A DNA stretch of 64,000 nucleotides. Origin: Liolophura sinensis. Taxonomy: Eukaryota > Mollusca > Polyplacophora > Chitonida > Chitonidae. Numbering within the stretch: the stretch's first letter is position 1; every line of letters starts with the position of its first letter. Under the pieces are notes generated by a model that was not told the origin of the DNA, did no database searches, and worked only from the letters and a program-made list of their open reading frames with translations. The DNA is taken from NCBI RefSeq assembly GCF_032854445.1, contig NC_088304.1, positions 18,301,704 to 18,365,703 on the forward strand. The letters are read 5' to 3'. The translations under genes and the position numbers were made by a program. Shown here piece after piece: positions 10,791-24,400 of the stretch.

Positions 10791-12224
10791 TTCTCAATAA
10801 ATGTAAAACTGTTTTGCTTCACAGTACTCCATTTGTGGTATGCAGCTTATCCTATACTAGGTAGGTGGGTGTGCATGTAGATGAGTGTGAGGAGAGGTGG
10901 GTGGCTGGGCAGATGTAATATGTTAAATGCGGGCACATGTATCTTCACAAACTGTAGTCAAATTAGCCAGAGGGACAAGATTCTTTTCATCTACACATTC
11001 CTGTTTGTGTCACTTTGATCTGTAGGTCAAGCCTATACTGCCATATCCACCACTCCAGAGCAGTGGTAAATTATAGGAAGTCCTACCTCTTGATCAAATC
11101 ATACTACAGTGCTTCTTTCAGCCAACATAAAAAATGTATCTTTATAACCAATACTTAGTTACCTGTACTGTAAGCTTGAACTTAAATAGAAAGAATACCA
11201 CAGCATGTAGAGTTCAGTACTAACGTTTGGTAGAATCTTGATTATGCCCTGAAAACTTGCAGGCCATCACTGCCCATCTAAATTTTGCTCTGCAAAAGAA
11301 GACCCCAAACCAACTTCACAGCCCGCACTCCACGCAATTGCTGTGGTTGTTTGTTAGGGCGTTTGACACAAAATTAGCCATTAAATACATCTCCACTACC
11401 TTAAGTTTGTAGACACTCATGTTCCTTATCTTTCTGTTGGTTGATTTATCACAAGCACAACATCAATAAGTTATTTCCTTAGCCATGTGGGCTCGAGATT
11501 CCTTGGTATGCACAAAGTGACATTTCGCCACAATATGGCTGAAACACTGCTGATAACTGCATCAGGTTTTTAAATGCAGCACACACTGACACTGGCCGAG
11601 AATTAGAAAGATTGAAGTTATTCTTTGCAGACGGCAATGGAAATATAATAGTTTTCTTGAGGATTTCAACGCCAAAACTCAGTTGCATTTCAAACCCAGA
11701 TGTAGCTAGGTCACATAGCATTTCAAACATGGCTGTTGATGGAAAAGCACTCTGACTCGTTACTGTTGAAGTTCTAGCAGTCAGAGTGACCACAAGGCAG
11801 CAAGATAATTAGTGAGTTTCATCAGTGAGTTAAGTAGGCCTATAAGAGATTCTACTAGAAAATTACATATAATTATGAAAAGAGGAGGTTAGATTGTTAT
11901 AAGTCGAAAGGAGATGGAAGTTTGAAATTCGCGCCATGTTTTTGGAGAGGCGGAGATGGTCTCAGTGTCTCAGTGTTACGATGAATGTCAGCACCATGAG
12001 TCCATCTAGATGGATTAATATAATATGTGTTGTTGTTGCACGAGCACCTTGGTTACGTTTGGGAAGCCTGCTGCACACAATGTAGTGAAGCTCATTGAGT
12101 ATAAAACTAGAACATGCGTGGTGCATGTGCTTAAAACAACAGCATTTCAATTGATATCCAGTTTACCTTTGTCTGAGATATATGATCTTTACAATCAAGT
12201 AACCATCTCGGAAACACTATCGCC
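10791..12224. other. Region between the two divergent genes; missing 5' exon of the TBC-like gene
   Basis: No exon could be supported. A minus-strand open frame at 11479-11793 has an ordinary composition but no phase-0 donor that would join the exon at 10305. A minus-strand ATG in the context AAACATGGCG at about 11938 is a possible start, but no donor follows it in frame. The 5' exon of the TBC-like gene and its promoter should lie here. Confidence 0.4.
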
Positions 12225-12410
12225 GAGGACGCCATATTGACAACAATGCTGTATCTGCACGTCAAAAGGTACCAATATGGTGATTGGTAAAAAATAACAC
12301 TGTCAGTTTTTTTCAGCCAATGAGCAACGGCGTTTTATCGTGTTTCGGAACTTGCGGTACAACGCGGTAGTATTGACTGAAGTGACAGACAAGTGATGAA
12401 CTTCTGAAGT
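12225..12410 (+). promoter_or_regulatory. Candidate B3GLCT promoter region
   Basis: Within 190 bp of the start codon lie a YY1-like site on the minus strand (GACGCCATATTG at 12228-12239), an inverted CCAAT (GATTGG near 12280) and a direct CCAAT (AGCCAATGAG near 12316). No TATA box is evident. The placement relies on the well-supported first coding exon; the transcription start is not visible. Confidence 0.4.
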
Positions 12411-15400
12411 ATGGCATGGGTATTCAATCGATTCACAGTGAGCGGTGAGTGAATCAATACAATGCACAAATGTTATCAAATGGTGTTTTTTTTTCTTTTT
12501 GTGATTTGTAATGTAGACGCACACTGTGACAGACTAGCTCTAGATACATGTAGCTCTACACCTTCAGTAATAGGGCCTACTACCGCCAGTAGTCCTGCTA
12601 ATACTATGGTAGAGCTGTACAACGTTCTACATGTATTTGATTTTTGGATGGCCGAGGTTGTTAGCACGCCCATGACCCAGAAGCCCCTCACCAATACGGT
12701 CTCTGTGAGTTTAACTCCAGCTCATACTGGCTTTCTCTCCGGGGGTGCGTGGGTGCGTGGGTAGATCTTACAGCAACCTGGGGATGGTCGTGTGTTTCCC
12801 CCGGGCTCTGCCCGGTTTTCTCAGACCATAATGCTTGCTGATGTCGTATAAGTTAAATATTCGGGGTTAACTGTCCATGTGCACACACAGGAGACGACAC
12901 TCACCATCATCATCATGATGGATATACATGCAGGTTTCGTTTTAACAAGAGGCAATGGTCTTCGAGGTCAGCAATCTCCTGAGGAATGAACGTAAGGCCA
13001 CCAAACTTGTAGTGCACTTATTTGTGTTGGCCTTTTCCTTTGCAGGAGACATGAGAAAAGTGCCTGTAGTGCGAGTTGGCAGAACTACTCCAAGATATCA
13101 AATACAACATTGTCACTACCATTATGTTATAGTATGGACCTATGTAGAGCTAAGGGAGACTAGTATTTTATAGTTCTGACGACACAGTCAAACTCAAACT
13201 TTTAACCCATTCATGTTGAAAAGCACATGTACCCCATCTGATTTCGCTGGAGTAGTTAAAGCTTTGAAACTTGAGTATTGAATCTGACAGACAGCATGAC
13301 TGACGCTCAGATTATTGTTCGAAAACTTTTTTGAGAAGCGACATACATTCCAATAAGTAATAAATATACATTAAATTTGGATCACAGTAATGGACTTGAG
13401 TCATTTCTTTAAGATGTGGAAGCGATACGGATTTCTGTCATGAGCTTTTCAACCATTGCTTGTTGATTCTGGTTACTTTTAATACACGCCATTGATCAGA
13501 TGAATGAGGTGTTGTCAGTATAGACTGGTTGTTTGGGATAGTCTTCATGATAGCATTGTTATGTACAATAATAAAGGCAATTTTATTTCTTTGCTTATTG
13601 TTGTTTCTTTAGATACACATGTTGTCTTTTCATTACCAGCCTCGGATAGGGAATTTTCAGGGGCCTTCATTGCCGAGGAGGTTAGCACGTCAACACAGCG
13701 CAGTGATCCATGATCCTCTGACCAATTTGGTTGCTGTGAGTTCAAGTCCAGCTCTTGCCGGCTTCCTCTCAGGCCTCCCAGCAACCTAAAGAGGGTTGTG
13801 GGTTTCCCCTGGGCTCTGCCCGGTTTGCTTCCCACCATAAAACACCAATCAAATAAATAAATAAATGGAGAATTTTCGAGATTAGCTAATGTGTGACACA
13901 ATTATTCAATAAAGTCATGCATGAATCCCCTCAACATTATACATGTACACTGTTTATCACTTAATCATTTGGTCTGAGAACTCAACCTAGAACTACCATA
14001 CTAACGTGTTTGCCTAACGATCAGATTGTCTTGCATTAAAAAATGGTAAGAAGGGGATAGGTTTTCACAAAGACATGGTTGATAGAAATATACATTGCTC
14101 CAAAATGAATACTCCTTTGTTGACATACTTAAGGCACAAGATGCCTACAACCTGGCTTCAAGAGTTTCTGACAATGTGACTGCCTTCTTCAATCAACATT
14201 GGTTCCGCTCCAAGTCAAATCGGCAGAAGAAAAAAAAAATTTTAATAATTTTGCAAAAATTCTTAAAAATACCGTAGCGTATAAGAGGAAGCTTTGCTAA
14301 GTTATAGCTCAGAATTTTTGGTTTTTGAGATAAGGCCCTTCAGAAACACTATATACTGTTTGTTTTTTACAGTCTTGACATGCTTATTTGTTCTTGAAGC
14401 CTTTTTAGATGGCTGTAACTTTCTGTTTAAGGGGACAAGAGGTCTGGAAATCAGATAATGTAGGTTTTCTTTCAGTGGCTTTTAGAATACATGTATTGCC
14501 TCAGAAATGTAATATCTTCTGTACTTTTTGAGATTAAAGACCATAAACATCTAACTTTGATTAGTGCTCTCGTTAAATTTTGTATTTTCAGTGAGCTGCC
14601 ATATAGGTCAGGTGAAATATATATAGGAGGTCATTGTTACCTGGTTATTATTTATTTAGGAACATGGTCATTTCACAAGAAGCCTGACTCCTTCAGAACT
14701 TTACTTTGTAATTGAACTTGGTGTCAGCAGGAAGTATGCTCTACAAACGATTGCACAATTTACCTCTTTTTTACCTTAAAAAATGGAAGACAATTCAGTT
14801 GTTCTGAACTCCATCAGTTGAAACAAAATTGTGGGAAAGGCTTAAGCCAACCACTTGACTTACATTTTCTGATCATTTATGTACATTTATAATGATAGGT
14901 TTTGAAATTTAACATTTGATGTATCATGGGGATGTGATGAATGACAAAATTAATTGACAAAAATAAATTATTGCATGTCAGGAATTATGATTTACTCTCA
15001 TGTTATTAATACTTTGATTTTTTCTTTATACCGGTTTTTCAATTTTTGTAGTTGGTGTGTACCTTACAGCCTTAATAGCAGTGGTTACCTCACTAGGTGA
15101 GTACAATATATATATATATATATATGTAGGTGAGGTTTCAGGCCCACAGGTAGAAATCAGAGTGGGGGGGAGGGCGGAGAGAGGGGGAGTGCAAAACAGA
15201 GGAAAGCGCCGTGACTATCCCAGCCAATGATAGGTGAGGTTCCAGCTGCCACTTAGACCCTGTAAGCTCTTGAGATTCCAAATGGCCATAGACATGCTCA
15301 GACTGCTTTGTGGTCTAACAAAATGACATGTATACTTAATCAGAGGGTCCTCTGTGGCTCAGTTGGTTAGCGCGCTAGCGCAGTGTAATGACCCAGGAGC

Positions 15401-18400
15401 CTCCCACCAATGCAGTCACTGTGAGTTCAAGTCCAGCTCCTGCTGGCTTCCTCTCCGGTTGTAAGTGGGAAGGTCGGCCAGCAACCTGCGGATGGACATG
15501 GGTTCCCCCTGCCTCCCCCTGGGCTCTGCCCAGTTTCCTCCCACCATAATGCTGGCCGCCGTCGTATAAGTGAAATATTCTTGAGTACGGCGTAAAACAC
15601 CAATCAAATAAATAAATATATAAAATACATAATCAGATGTCAACAGAGTATAGTAGGAGAGAAAGTATGGGAGCCAAGGTGGAACTCATAAAATTCGTTT
15701 GAAAAAACAGAAGGATATCCTTCTGGAAAAGTTTCAGTTTCAGCATCAATAATAATATTTTCAGGACATTCATTTGCCCCCAAAATGCACTATTATAAGT
15801 GACCGGCCCGGATGGCACAATTGGTAGATCGCCCGCTCCTGGGTCGAGTCACACCTAAGACTTTAAGAGAGGAAGTTGTAATTTCCTCTTGGCATTCAGC
15901 ATGAAGGGGATAGTGCAACAACTTGTTGACCCGTATCAGTATAATGGCTCGGTCGGGTCAGGTTACTCACCTTCGGTAAGGTGTCTCAGTGAAGCAGCAC
16001 TAGATAAAAGAGCGGTGGAAATCTGTCCTGCAACAAGGAAGCACATTACATACACCCTAAGGATTCCTTCGTCGTCATATGACTGAAAAATTGTTGATCC
16101 CGACGTTATACCCCAAGCACTCACTCACTCACTCACTATTTTAAGTGAATATTTAGGTCCTTTACAATATTTTCTTCACTAATTCATGTATTACAGGCTT
16201 AGCAGATTCTTGAGATTAAACATTGATAAATGGCGTGTTTCATTTGTGCTCTGTGGTATGAGGTTTTAAAGAGGACATTGCCTTGTGACTTAAAAGTGCT
16301 CGAGAAAGTTTAAAAAATGCACTTCATTATTCTTTGGGTTTAGCTTTGTGGGGGGCTTTACAAAAGCGTGTGAATTTTAATTTAAAACACCCGTTAGCTT
16401 TACATATAAGTAAATAAATTTGAGATTACTGTATTTCACCTGAAGTTTAGCATTTTTGAAATGACATGTTTTGCTTGTTTCTGATGCTGTCATCCACCTT
16501 GTAGGGCCACTTATCAGTTTTTTGTGAAATTTGATAAAATTCTAGGAGTTCCAGAAAACTTTAAAAGCTGACATCAAAAGTATCATTATAATTAAAGGCT
16601 TTGCATGCTTTTGAAAGTGTATATCTGCATACTAATCTTTAAGTGAATTACAGTATCTTAATTCTTCTAAAATTTGGGACAGATATTAGTAGTGATCAGA
16701 GTAGAATATTACATTTCTTTACCAGCCGTTTAGAAAAGTAAAGATATGAGTATGTTGTTCACTAGATGGCCTAACCATGTGAGGAAAAAGAAAACTCAAT
16801 ATTGCTGCTAGAATTACATATATACTGTATTGGCTAAAATGAGCATACCAGGTGTCTCAAATTTTTAGAAGAAATTGGGTAATTAATGAATCATTATGTA
16901 TATTAATATATGTTTGTAATACATTCCTGATTTTGGTTTAACATTTTCAGATCTAAGTGATCTTGTCATTATTGTTCGAAGTCAACCAAACCCATTCCAT
17001 GCCAAGAGGGCCCAAGTCTTCAAAGATCATATCAACCAACAGATCAACAAGGATGCGGAGAAGGTTTGATGACACTTAAATCGTTTAAACTGCACCACGA
17101 AGCAATTGTCTTTTTGGAAAAAAAAATAAACAACAACACTAGACCAAATGTTTATAAGTAAGAAACAAAAAGCATACTTGTTTATTTTAGTGATGTGGGG
17201 CAACTGAGATATTACAGTTATTTATTTATTTATTTTTTTGATTGGCGTTTTATGTTGTACTCAAGAATATTTTTCTTATGCGACGGCAACCAGCATTATG
17301 ATGGGAGGAAGCTGGGCAGGGCCCGGGGGAAGCCTAGGGCCATCCACAGGTTGCTGGCAGACCTTCCCATGCATGGCCGAAGAGGACTTCCCACTTTAAA
17401 GTAAAACCATGTAACCACTTGCAAGCTATCAGTTTTATCCAATCAGGTGCAAGTTATTCCTGTAACATGAGAATGCTCCTTTAATTTCCCATGGCATGAT
17501 AGGTATTTACATTAAATATCAATTTATGGGAACAGTGACAGAATTTTGATTTGAAGGATTTTATGAAGGTCAGACTTTCTCTTCAGCATGGCAGGTCACT
17601 GTAACACTATTAAAACTTATCACGTCTTTGATTTTGTGTAGCTCTATCTTGTGAACATGCTTTTATTTATTCAGTTGTCTTTGGTGCTTAACCCAGATAA
17701 AAATAGTGCCTCAGAAAAATGTTCAGGAAGTGAACACACAACTGTGTTGTGCAGTTAAAGTGGACACAGTGATGACTTACTCAACTGTATCATTTGGGAA
17801 AAGTAACAAAAAAAATGTTTAAATGTAATTTACTTTTTGTTATGTATTTTTCAACTGACCACATTGAATGCATTGGTCAAATTTATAAATTTTTAGGGCA
17901 AGAGTTAAGCGTGGATATATCAGACTGTAGACAGTACATTGCTCTGCTTGTTATGTAGTGTATGCCCTGTAGGATAGTGTTACTATGGTAATGGTTTGTC
18001 TTTCTATGTGTACATTTGTTATGTAGTATATGCCCTGTAGGATAGTGTTACTATGGTAATGGTTTGTCTTCCTGTGTGTACATTTGTTATGTAGTATATG
18101 CCCTGTAGGATAGTGTTACTATGGTAATGGTTTGTCTTTCTGTGTGGACAATGAGTATGTATATGCCCTATAGGATAGTGTTACTATGGTAATGGTTTGT
18201 CTTTCTGTGTGTACATTTGTTATGTAGTATATGCCCTGTAGGATAGTGTTACTGTGGTAATGGTTTGTCTTTCTGTGTGTACATTTGTTATGTAGTATAT
18301 GCCCTGTAGGATAGTGTTACTGTGGTAATGGTTTGTCTTTCTGTGTGTACATTTGTTATGTAGTATATGCCCTGTAGGATAGTGTTACTGTGGTAATGGT

Positions 18401-21400
18401 TTGTCTTTCTGTGTGTACATTTGTTATGTAGTATATGCCCTGTAGGATAGTGTTACTGTGGTAATGGTTTGTCTTTCTGTGTGTACATTTGTTATGTAGT
18501 ATATGCCCTGTAGGATAGTGTCACTGTGGTAATGTTTTGTCTTTCTGTGTGTACATTTGTTATGTAGTATATGCCCTGTAGGATAGTGTTACTATGGTAA
18601 TGGTTTGTCTTTCTGTGTGTACATTTGTTATGTAGTATATGCCCTATAGGATAGTGTCACTATGGTAATGGTTTGTCTTTCTGTGTGTACATTTGTTATG
18701 TAGTATATGCCCTGTAGGATAGTGTTACTGTGGTAATGGTTTGTCTTTCTGTGTGTACATTTGTTATGTAGTATATGCCCTGTAGGGTAGTGTTACTATG
18801 GTAATGGTTTGTCTTTCTGTGTGTACATTTGTTATGTAGTATATGCCCTGTAGGATAGTGTTACTTTGGTAATGGTTTGTCTTTCTATGTGTATATTTCA
18901 GAAGAATCAGCCAGATGTTTATCTGTTACATGAAACCTGGCCAGAAGTTGGATCATGGACCATTTTACCCCTCATAACAGAGTAAGCCATCTGTATCAGT
19001 CATTCAGTCATTCATTGCCTGCTGTTGTATTGGCCAAATAAATGTGTATTCACTTTGCCCAATGCTTTGTTTCAGATTTGCTGACAAATTTTCCCTTAAA
19101 AAGTGGTTATTAATTTGTGAAGAAGAGACGAGAGTGGACCTCTTAGGGTTAACGAAAGTCTTACAGAGGTTTGACCCAGACAAGGTTTGTCGTTCATTAT
19201 TTGATAGAATTTAAGAGTCTCACTGTGGTAACAAAACTGATATGAAATAAAAAGGGGTCTCCGCATCCTCTTGGTTAGTGTGATATAGTGCAGCGTAATG
19301 ACCCAGGAGCCCCTCACCAATACGGTCACTGTGAGTTCAGCTCATGCTGGCTTACTGTCTGGTCATACGTTGGGAGGCCAGCAGATAACCTACGGATGGT
19401 CGCTGGTTTCCCCTTGGCTCTGCCTGGTTTCCTTCCACCATAGTGTTGGTAGCGGCCGTGATAGTACAGTTTGTAGAGTGTCCTCAAAGTATTTTGACAG
19501 AGACAGTATAGTGTAAGCTTTGTTACTGCGTGAAGTTTGTTCTGACTGCTTGTTGGTGCAGCCATTGTAAAACAAATCACTCTCCACGCCCATTGACGTT
19601 TGAATAATTTTGACGTCGCCTGAGGCACTGGGTTCTTGGTGTCGGAACTAACCAACATTATGAATCAGAAAAAGTGTTCTAAGTGCATTTTCTTGGTAAT
19701 AACATGGACGTTCAACTTGTCAGTGTGTAGAGCTTGGACTGGTACGTATCACTGTCTAAAGGCAATTTTGGTAGAGAGTATGACTGATTTTACAGACAGC
19801 TGAATATAGGCGACTCTGTAAAAGAAATAGACTATAGTCATTTACTTACCTACATTGCCCAGCGGTTAGTGAGCCTACCAATGTGATTGCTGTGAGTTTA
19901 TGTGGGAAGGTCTGGCAGCAACCTGTGAATGACTGTCGGTTTTCTCTGGACCCTGTCTAGTTTCATCGCAGCATAATGCTGGCTACTGTTGTATAAGTGA
20001 AATATTCTTGACTATGGGGTGACACCAATGAAATATATCAGTTAATCCCAATTTCCGATTTCCATGTGGCAAATTGCACGATTTTCACCTGTTTCAGGAT
20101 CAGTTTCTTGGTCAGGCTCTCCAGGATTCCCAGCCTGTCATTACCCACCATTTTGCCTTCGCTGAAAAGCCCTCAAGTTTCTCCTATCCAGATTTTGCTG
20201 CTGGCATTGTACTCAGTCTCACACTGATTAAAAGGTTTGAATTATTGATCACTTTTTTGTACGATTTTATTGCTGTACATCTCCATGTTTATTGGACCGA
20301 TGCTGGCTCATTTGTCTAAAACATTAGCGTCACAACAAAAAAGTTTGAGTATTTCTGACCAATCAGATTACAGACTTGAATCAAGCCTTTGCTACTTTGG
20401 CTTCATCTTTAAATCACTGGATTTGTCACATCCTCCAAATAAAGGTGGATAGGTTATGTTCATTGTCGTATTGTAAGCTGTAATAATTACACAAATTTCA
20501 AGTTTTAAGAAAGGTACAGTTTGTACATTAAATCAAACATTCTTTTAAGTTGAAAGCTTTCATCCTCTGTGGCCCCTACAATACGATTTCCAAACACCAA
20601 GCTGTTTTATATGTACTTATATATGTTGTGATGTAAAGTGGGATTGCTTTGATAGAAATTTATTAAAAATGCAGTCAGTTAGTACTATTTTGGTTTAATT
20701 TGGGTGTGTTTAGAATTGAAATAAAGGCTCGATTTAGACAGTGAAATGCATGAGATTTATGCTGCTAAAATGGACACGCCAATCATTTGGTGGGGAGTGC
20801 ACAGAGTTGAAAGTGTGTACATGTAGGTGTTCTCTGTAATCTCTGAGGTCTTTAATAATAACAAAATAACGTGTGTACATGTGGGTGTTCTCACTAATCT
20901 CTGAGGTCTTTAATAATAACAAAATAACGTGTGTACATGTGGGCGTTCTCTCTAATCTCTGAGGTTTTTAATAATAACAACACCAAAGTCCATTGTACAT
21001 GGAGTAATATTCATGTGGGTGCACTTCCTTGTTCTGGATTTATTTCATTTATTTGATTGGTGTTTTATGCCTTAAACAAGAATATTTCACTTATACGACT
21101 ACGGCCAGGATTATGGTGGGAGAAAACCGGGTCCTGGGAAACCCATCCTTGTCCTTGAGGTATGAGTGTAGATACTGCTTGAATGTCATGATGCACACAT
21201 GTTACAGGCGTTATTGACTGTTGTTGCTTCTTCTGGTAATTTCCCCTAGATTATCCACAGAATGGGCGATACGTCCGCAAGCGGGCATGGGAGGAGATTT
21301 CACCATAGACATTCAACATGAGGTATGTCATCAAACCCGTCCTGTAAACACAGCTGCATACACAATTTACTGTATTTCACTTTTTTTTTTAAAAAATGCA

Positions 21401-24400
21401 CTTTCAGAAGCATAAAGGCGTTTTAATGATACTTTTGATGTTACTCAACGCTTTAACTTTTCTGAAATTCTAAGAAATTAATCACTCTTTACAAAAAATT
21501 TTTAAGTGGGCATGTATAAAGTGGGCATGTATAAAGTGGGATTGCATAAAGTGGGCATGTATAAAGTGGGATTGCATAAAGTGGGCATGTATAAAGTGGG
21601 ATTGCATAAAGTGGGCATGTATAAAGTGGGATTGCATAAAGTGGGCATGTATAAAGTGGGATTGCATAAAGTGGGCATGTATAAAGTGGGATTGCATAAA
21701 GTGGGCATGCATGTATAAAGTGGCATTGCATAAAGTGGGCAGGCATGTATTAAGTTGGAATGCATAAAGTGGGCATGCATGTATTAAGTTGGAATGCATA
21801 AAGTGGGCAGGCATGTATTAAGTTGGAATGCATAAAGTGGGCAGGCATGTATTAAGTTGGAATGCATAAAGTGGGCATGCATGTATTAAGTTGGAATGCA
21901 TAAAGTGGGCATGCATGTATTAAGTTGGAATGCATAAAGTGGGCATGCATGTATTAAGTTGGAATGCATAAAGTGGGCATGCATAAAGTGGGCATGCATA
22001 AAGTGGGCATGTATAAAGTTGGCATGTATAAAGTTGATGAATCAGTGAGAACCAAACCAAAGGTGCCAAAGATGAAAATTGCTAAACTTTACACTGCCTC
22101 ATGAATCATAACCCTCATAAAACAAAAGGAAAAAAACAAAACAAAATTTATTTCATTCTGTTTCCATGCTTGATTGTTAACTTGTTACATAGTGTACAAC
22201 TGCCAAATTCTTTTCTTTTCTTTTTTTTCAGTTCGCATTGTTCCTGTGGAATGATGGGAAGGGTGTTCGTCTGACTGATGTACCCGAGCTGTGTGCAGGG
22301 GACCGGGACAATGATAGATGTGTGACACATTATGCTGTCCATTTCCCAGACTGTGTAAGCCCCATTGGTCTTGTGTTAACAGGGCCATGTCTAGAAAAAT
22401 ATTCAAGGCTCTTATCCCAAATGTTAAAAGATGTGACTGCATAAAGAAATTTTATAGAATGAAGTTCAAAATGACAAGAGAATTTTTGAGAAATAAAGAA
22501 ATTTGTATAAAAACATGTTACTGGTAAACAATCATATTTTTGTTCAGTTTAATTGTCAGTTGTAATACAACATCATTAGTTTGGGAGCCAGACGTTTTCC
22601 GAAAGTGTTACGGCTCTAGACATGGCCCTAAAGAATGCGATCTTTTATTAGATAGAGGACATGGTTATAAAGACTTGTTTGTTTGGGGTAAAAAGTCTAG
22701 AAAATTAATCTAGAGATTACTTACTTACTTAAAGAATTAATTACCTTTTGCATACCTTGTTTAGTCTTAAAATAATATTTTCAAATTAATTAATATGTGT
22801 TAATTGCTGAATAATATCCCGATTGCAACATGCATTAAATAAATGATGTAAAACTTTTCCAAAAGTTAAATTTCTGATGTTAGTTAAAAAAATCGCTTTT
22901 GGACAGGGTGATTTTTCAGTAGTTTCATGCTGTTGTAGTTTTCCCTGCTTTCCTGAACCCAACAATCTTGTCATGTTAGTGAAAGGCTCATAATAAAGTC
23001 TGGTGTTTATGTACTCCAGCCTAATCATTTAAAACCTATGGGGGCCTCCGTGGCTCAGTTGGTTAGCGTGCTAGCGTAGCGTAATGACCCGGGAGTCTCT
23101 CACCAATGCGGTCGCTGTGAGTTCAAGTCCAGCTGATGCTGGCTTCCTCTCTGGCCGTACGTGGGAAGGTCTGCCAGCAACTTGCCGATGGTTGTGGGTT
23201 TCCCCCGGGCTCTGCTCGGTTTCCACCTACCATAATGTTGGCTGCCGTCGTATAAGTGAAATATTCTTGAGTACAGCATAAAACACCAATCAAATAAATA
23301 AATTTAAAACCTATGTACCTGTACAAAAGTGGCATGAAGAATAATTCACTTGGGTACATGTAATGTTGGCTGGATTTGTCTCCCTTTGTGGTTGTAAGTA
23401 AATCCTGATCTCCTGTTCCATATAGGGGGAGCCTGTGCCTAAGGAAGATCTGTTTGTGGCAGTTAAAACCTGTGAAAAGTTTCACAAAGACAGAGGTGAG
23501 ACCCTCGCTCTATATCATCATTACACATGTACATTTACACCCCAGGGCAAGTACACACTCATTTGTTAATGTATATGTGGTTAGTTTATTAATCCTTTGT
23601 ATTCTTTCCAGTACACTCATTGATACAAATGAAGAATTTTTCATTTGCCAATCACTAAGCTACAGGTCTGTTGAATATAACAGATTTTCCACTTGTATAT
23701 AGACCAGTTAGTTTATGACATAGAATCCCTAATCCCTAAGTGCATTTAACTCCTTGTGATGTCCCTTTCCACCAAGTTTAGAAACAAAATAAATAAGTTT
23801 GTTAACAAAATAAATAAGTTCATAAACAAAATAAATAAGTTTGTATTGCTGTAATGGTAAAAAAATGAAATGAAATACAAATAATTCTATTCAAGAGAGT
23901 TAAACAAAAAAGTGAAACTGTTTTTGGATACAGTTTTCCACGATGTATCTGATAATTGTGACTTTTTTTTTTTTTTTTAATGCGTTAATTCCTCAACCTA
24001 TTCGTATAAGAAAGGGTAACTTTCAATTCTATGTACGCACCTTTTTGATTTGATTTTGGAGACAAAATTACATCCTTTGGGCTCGCCAGTTTGTTCCTCT
24101 CAAATATTTAATGATATCTGTCTATGATGGAAGAATTGCAGTATTACCTTTCCTTTTGGATAGACATACCAGTATTGTGAGCAGCTGGGATCTCTACATG
24201 TACATTATATTGGCTTATAACCATTTTTTAGAGAAATCATTAATGTCAGATATCGTGTTCAAAATATTCCCATGATGCCATTTTTTAAATTTTTTAGCTT
24301 GTGCATCATTACATAAATGAAATTCTTCAACAGAGCATTAAATACCAATCGAATAAATAAATAAATGATGTATGTGTATTATTTTTGTGGTGATTCAAAA

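Noticed and set aside
11479-11793. 104-codon minus-strand frame, considered as a 5' exon of the TBC-like gene
   Set aside because: No donor in phase 0 joins it to the exon at 10305, and I see no recognisable domain.
15889-16086. 65-codon plus-strand frame
   Set aside because: It is internal to the second SINE family.
21482-21814. Overlapping open frames on both strands (IHAHFMQS and [10 protein letters not shown] repeats)
   Set aside because: They are translations of a 30-bp tandem repeat in a B3GLCT intron.
23040-23115. tRNA-like sequence GCCTCCGTGGCTCAGTTGGTTAG
   Set aside because: It is the head of a SINE. It lacks a complete tRNA fold and recurs in about half the SINE copies, so it is not a tRNA gene.
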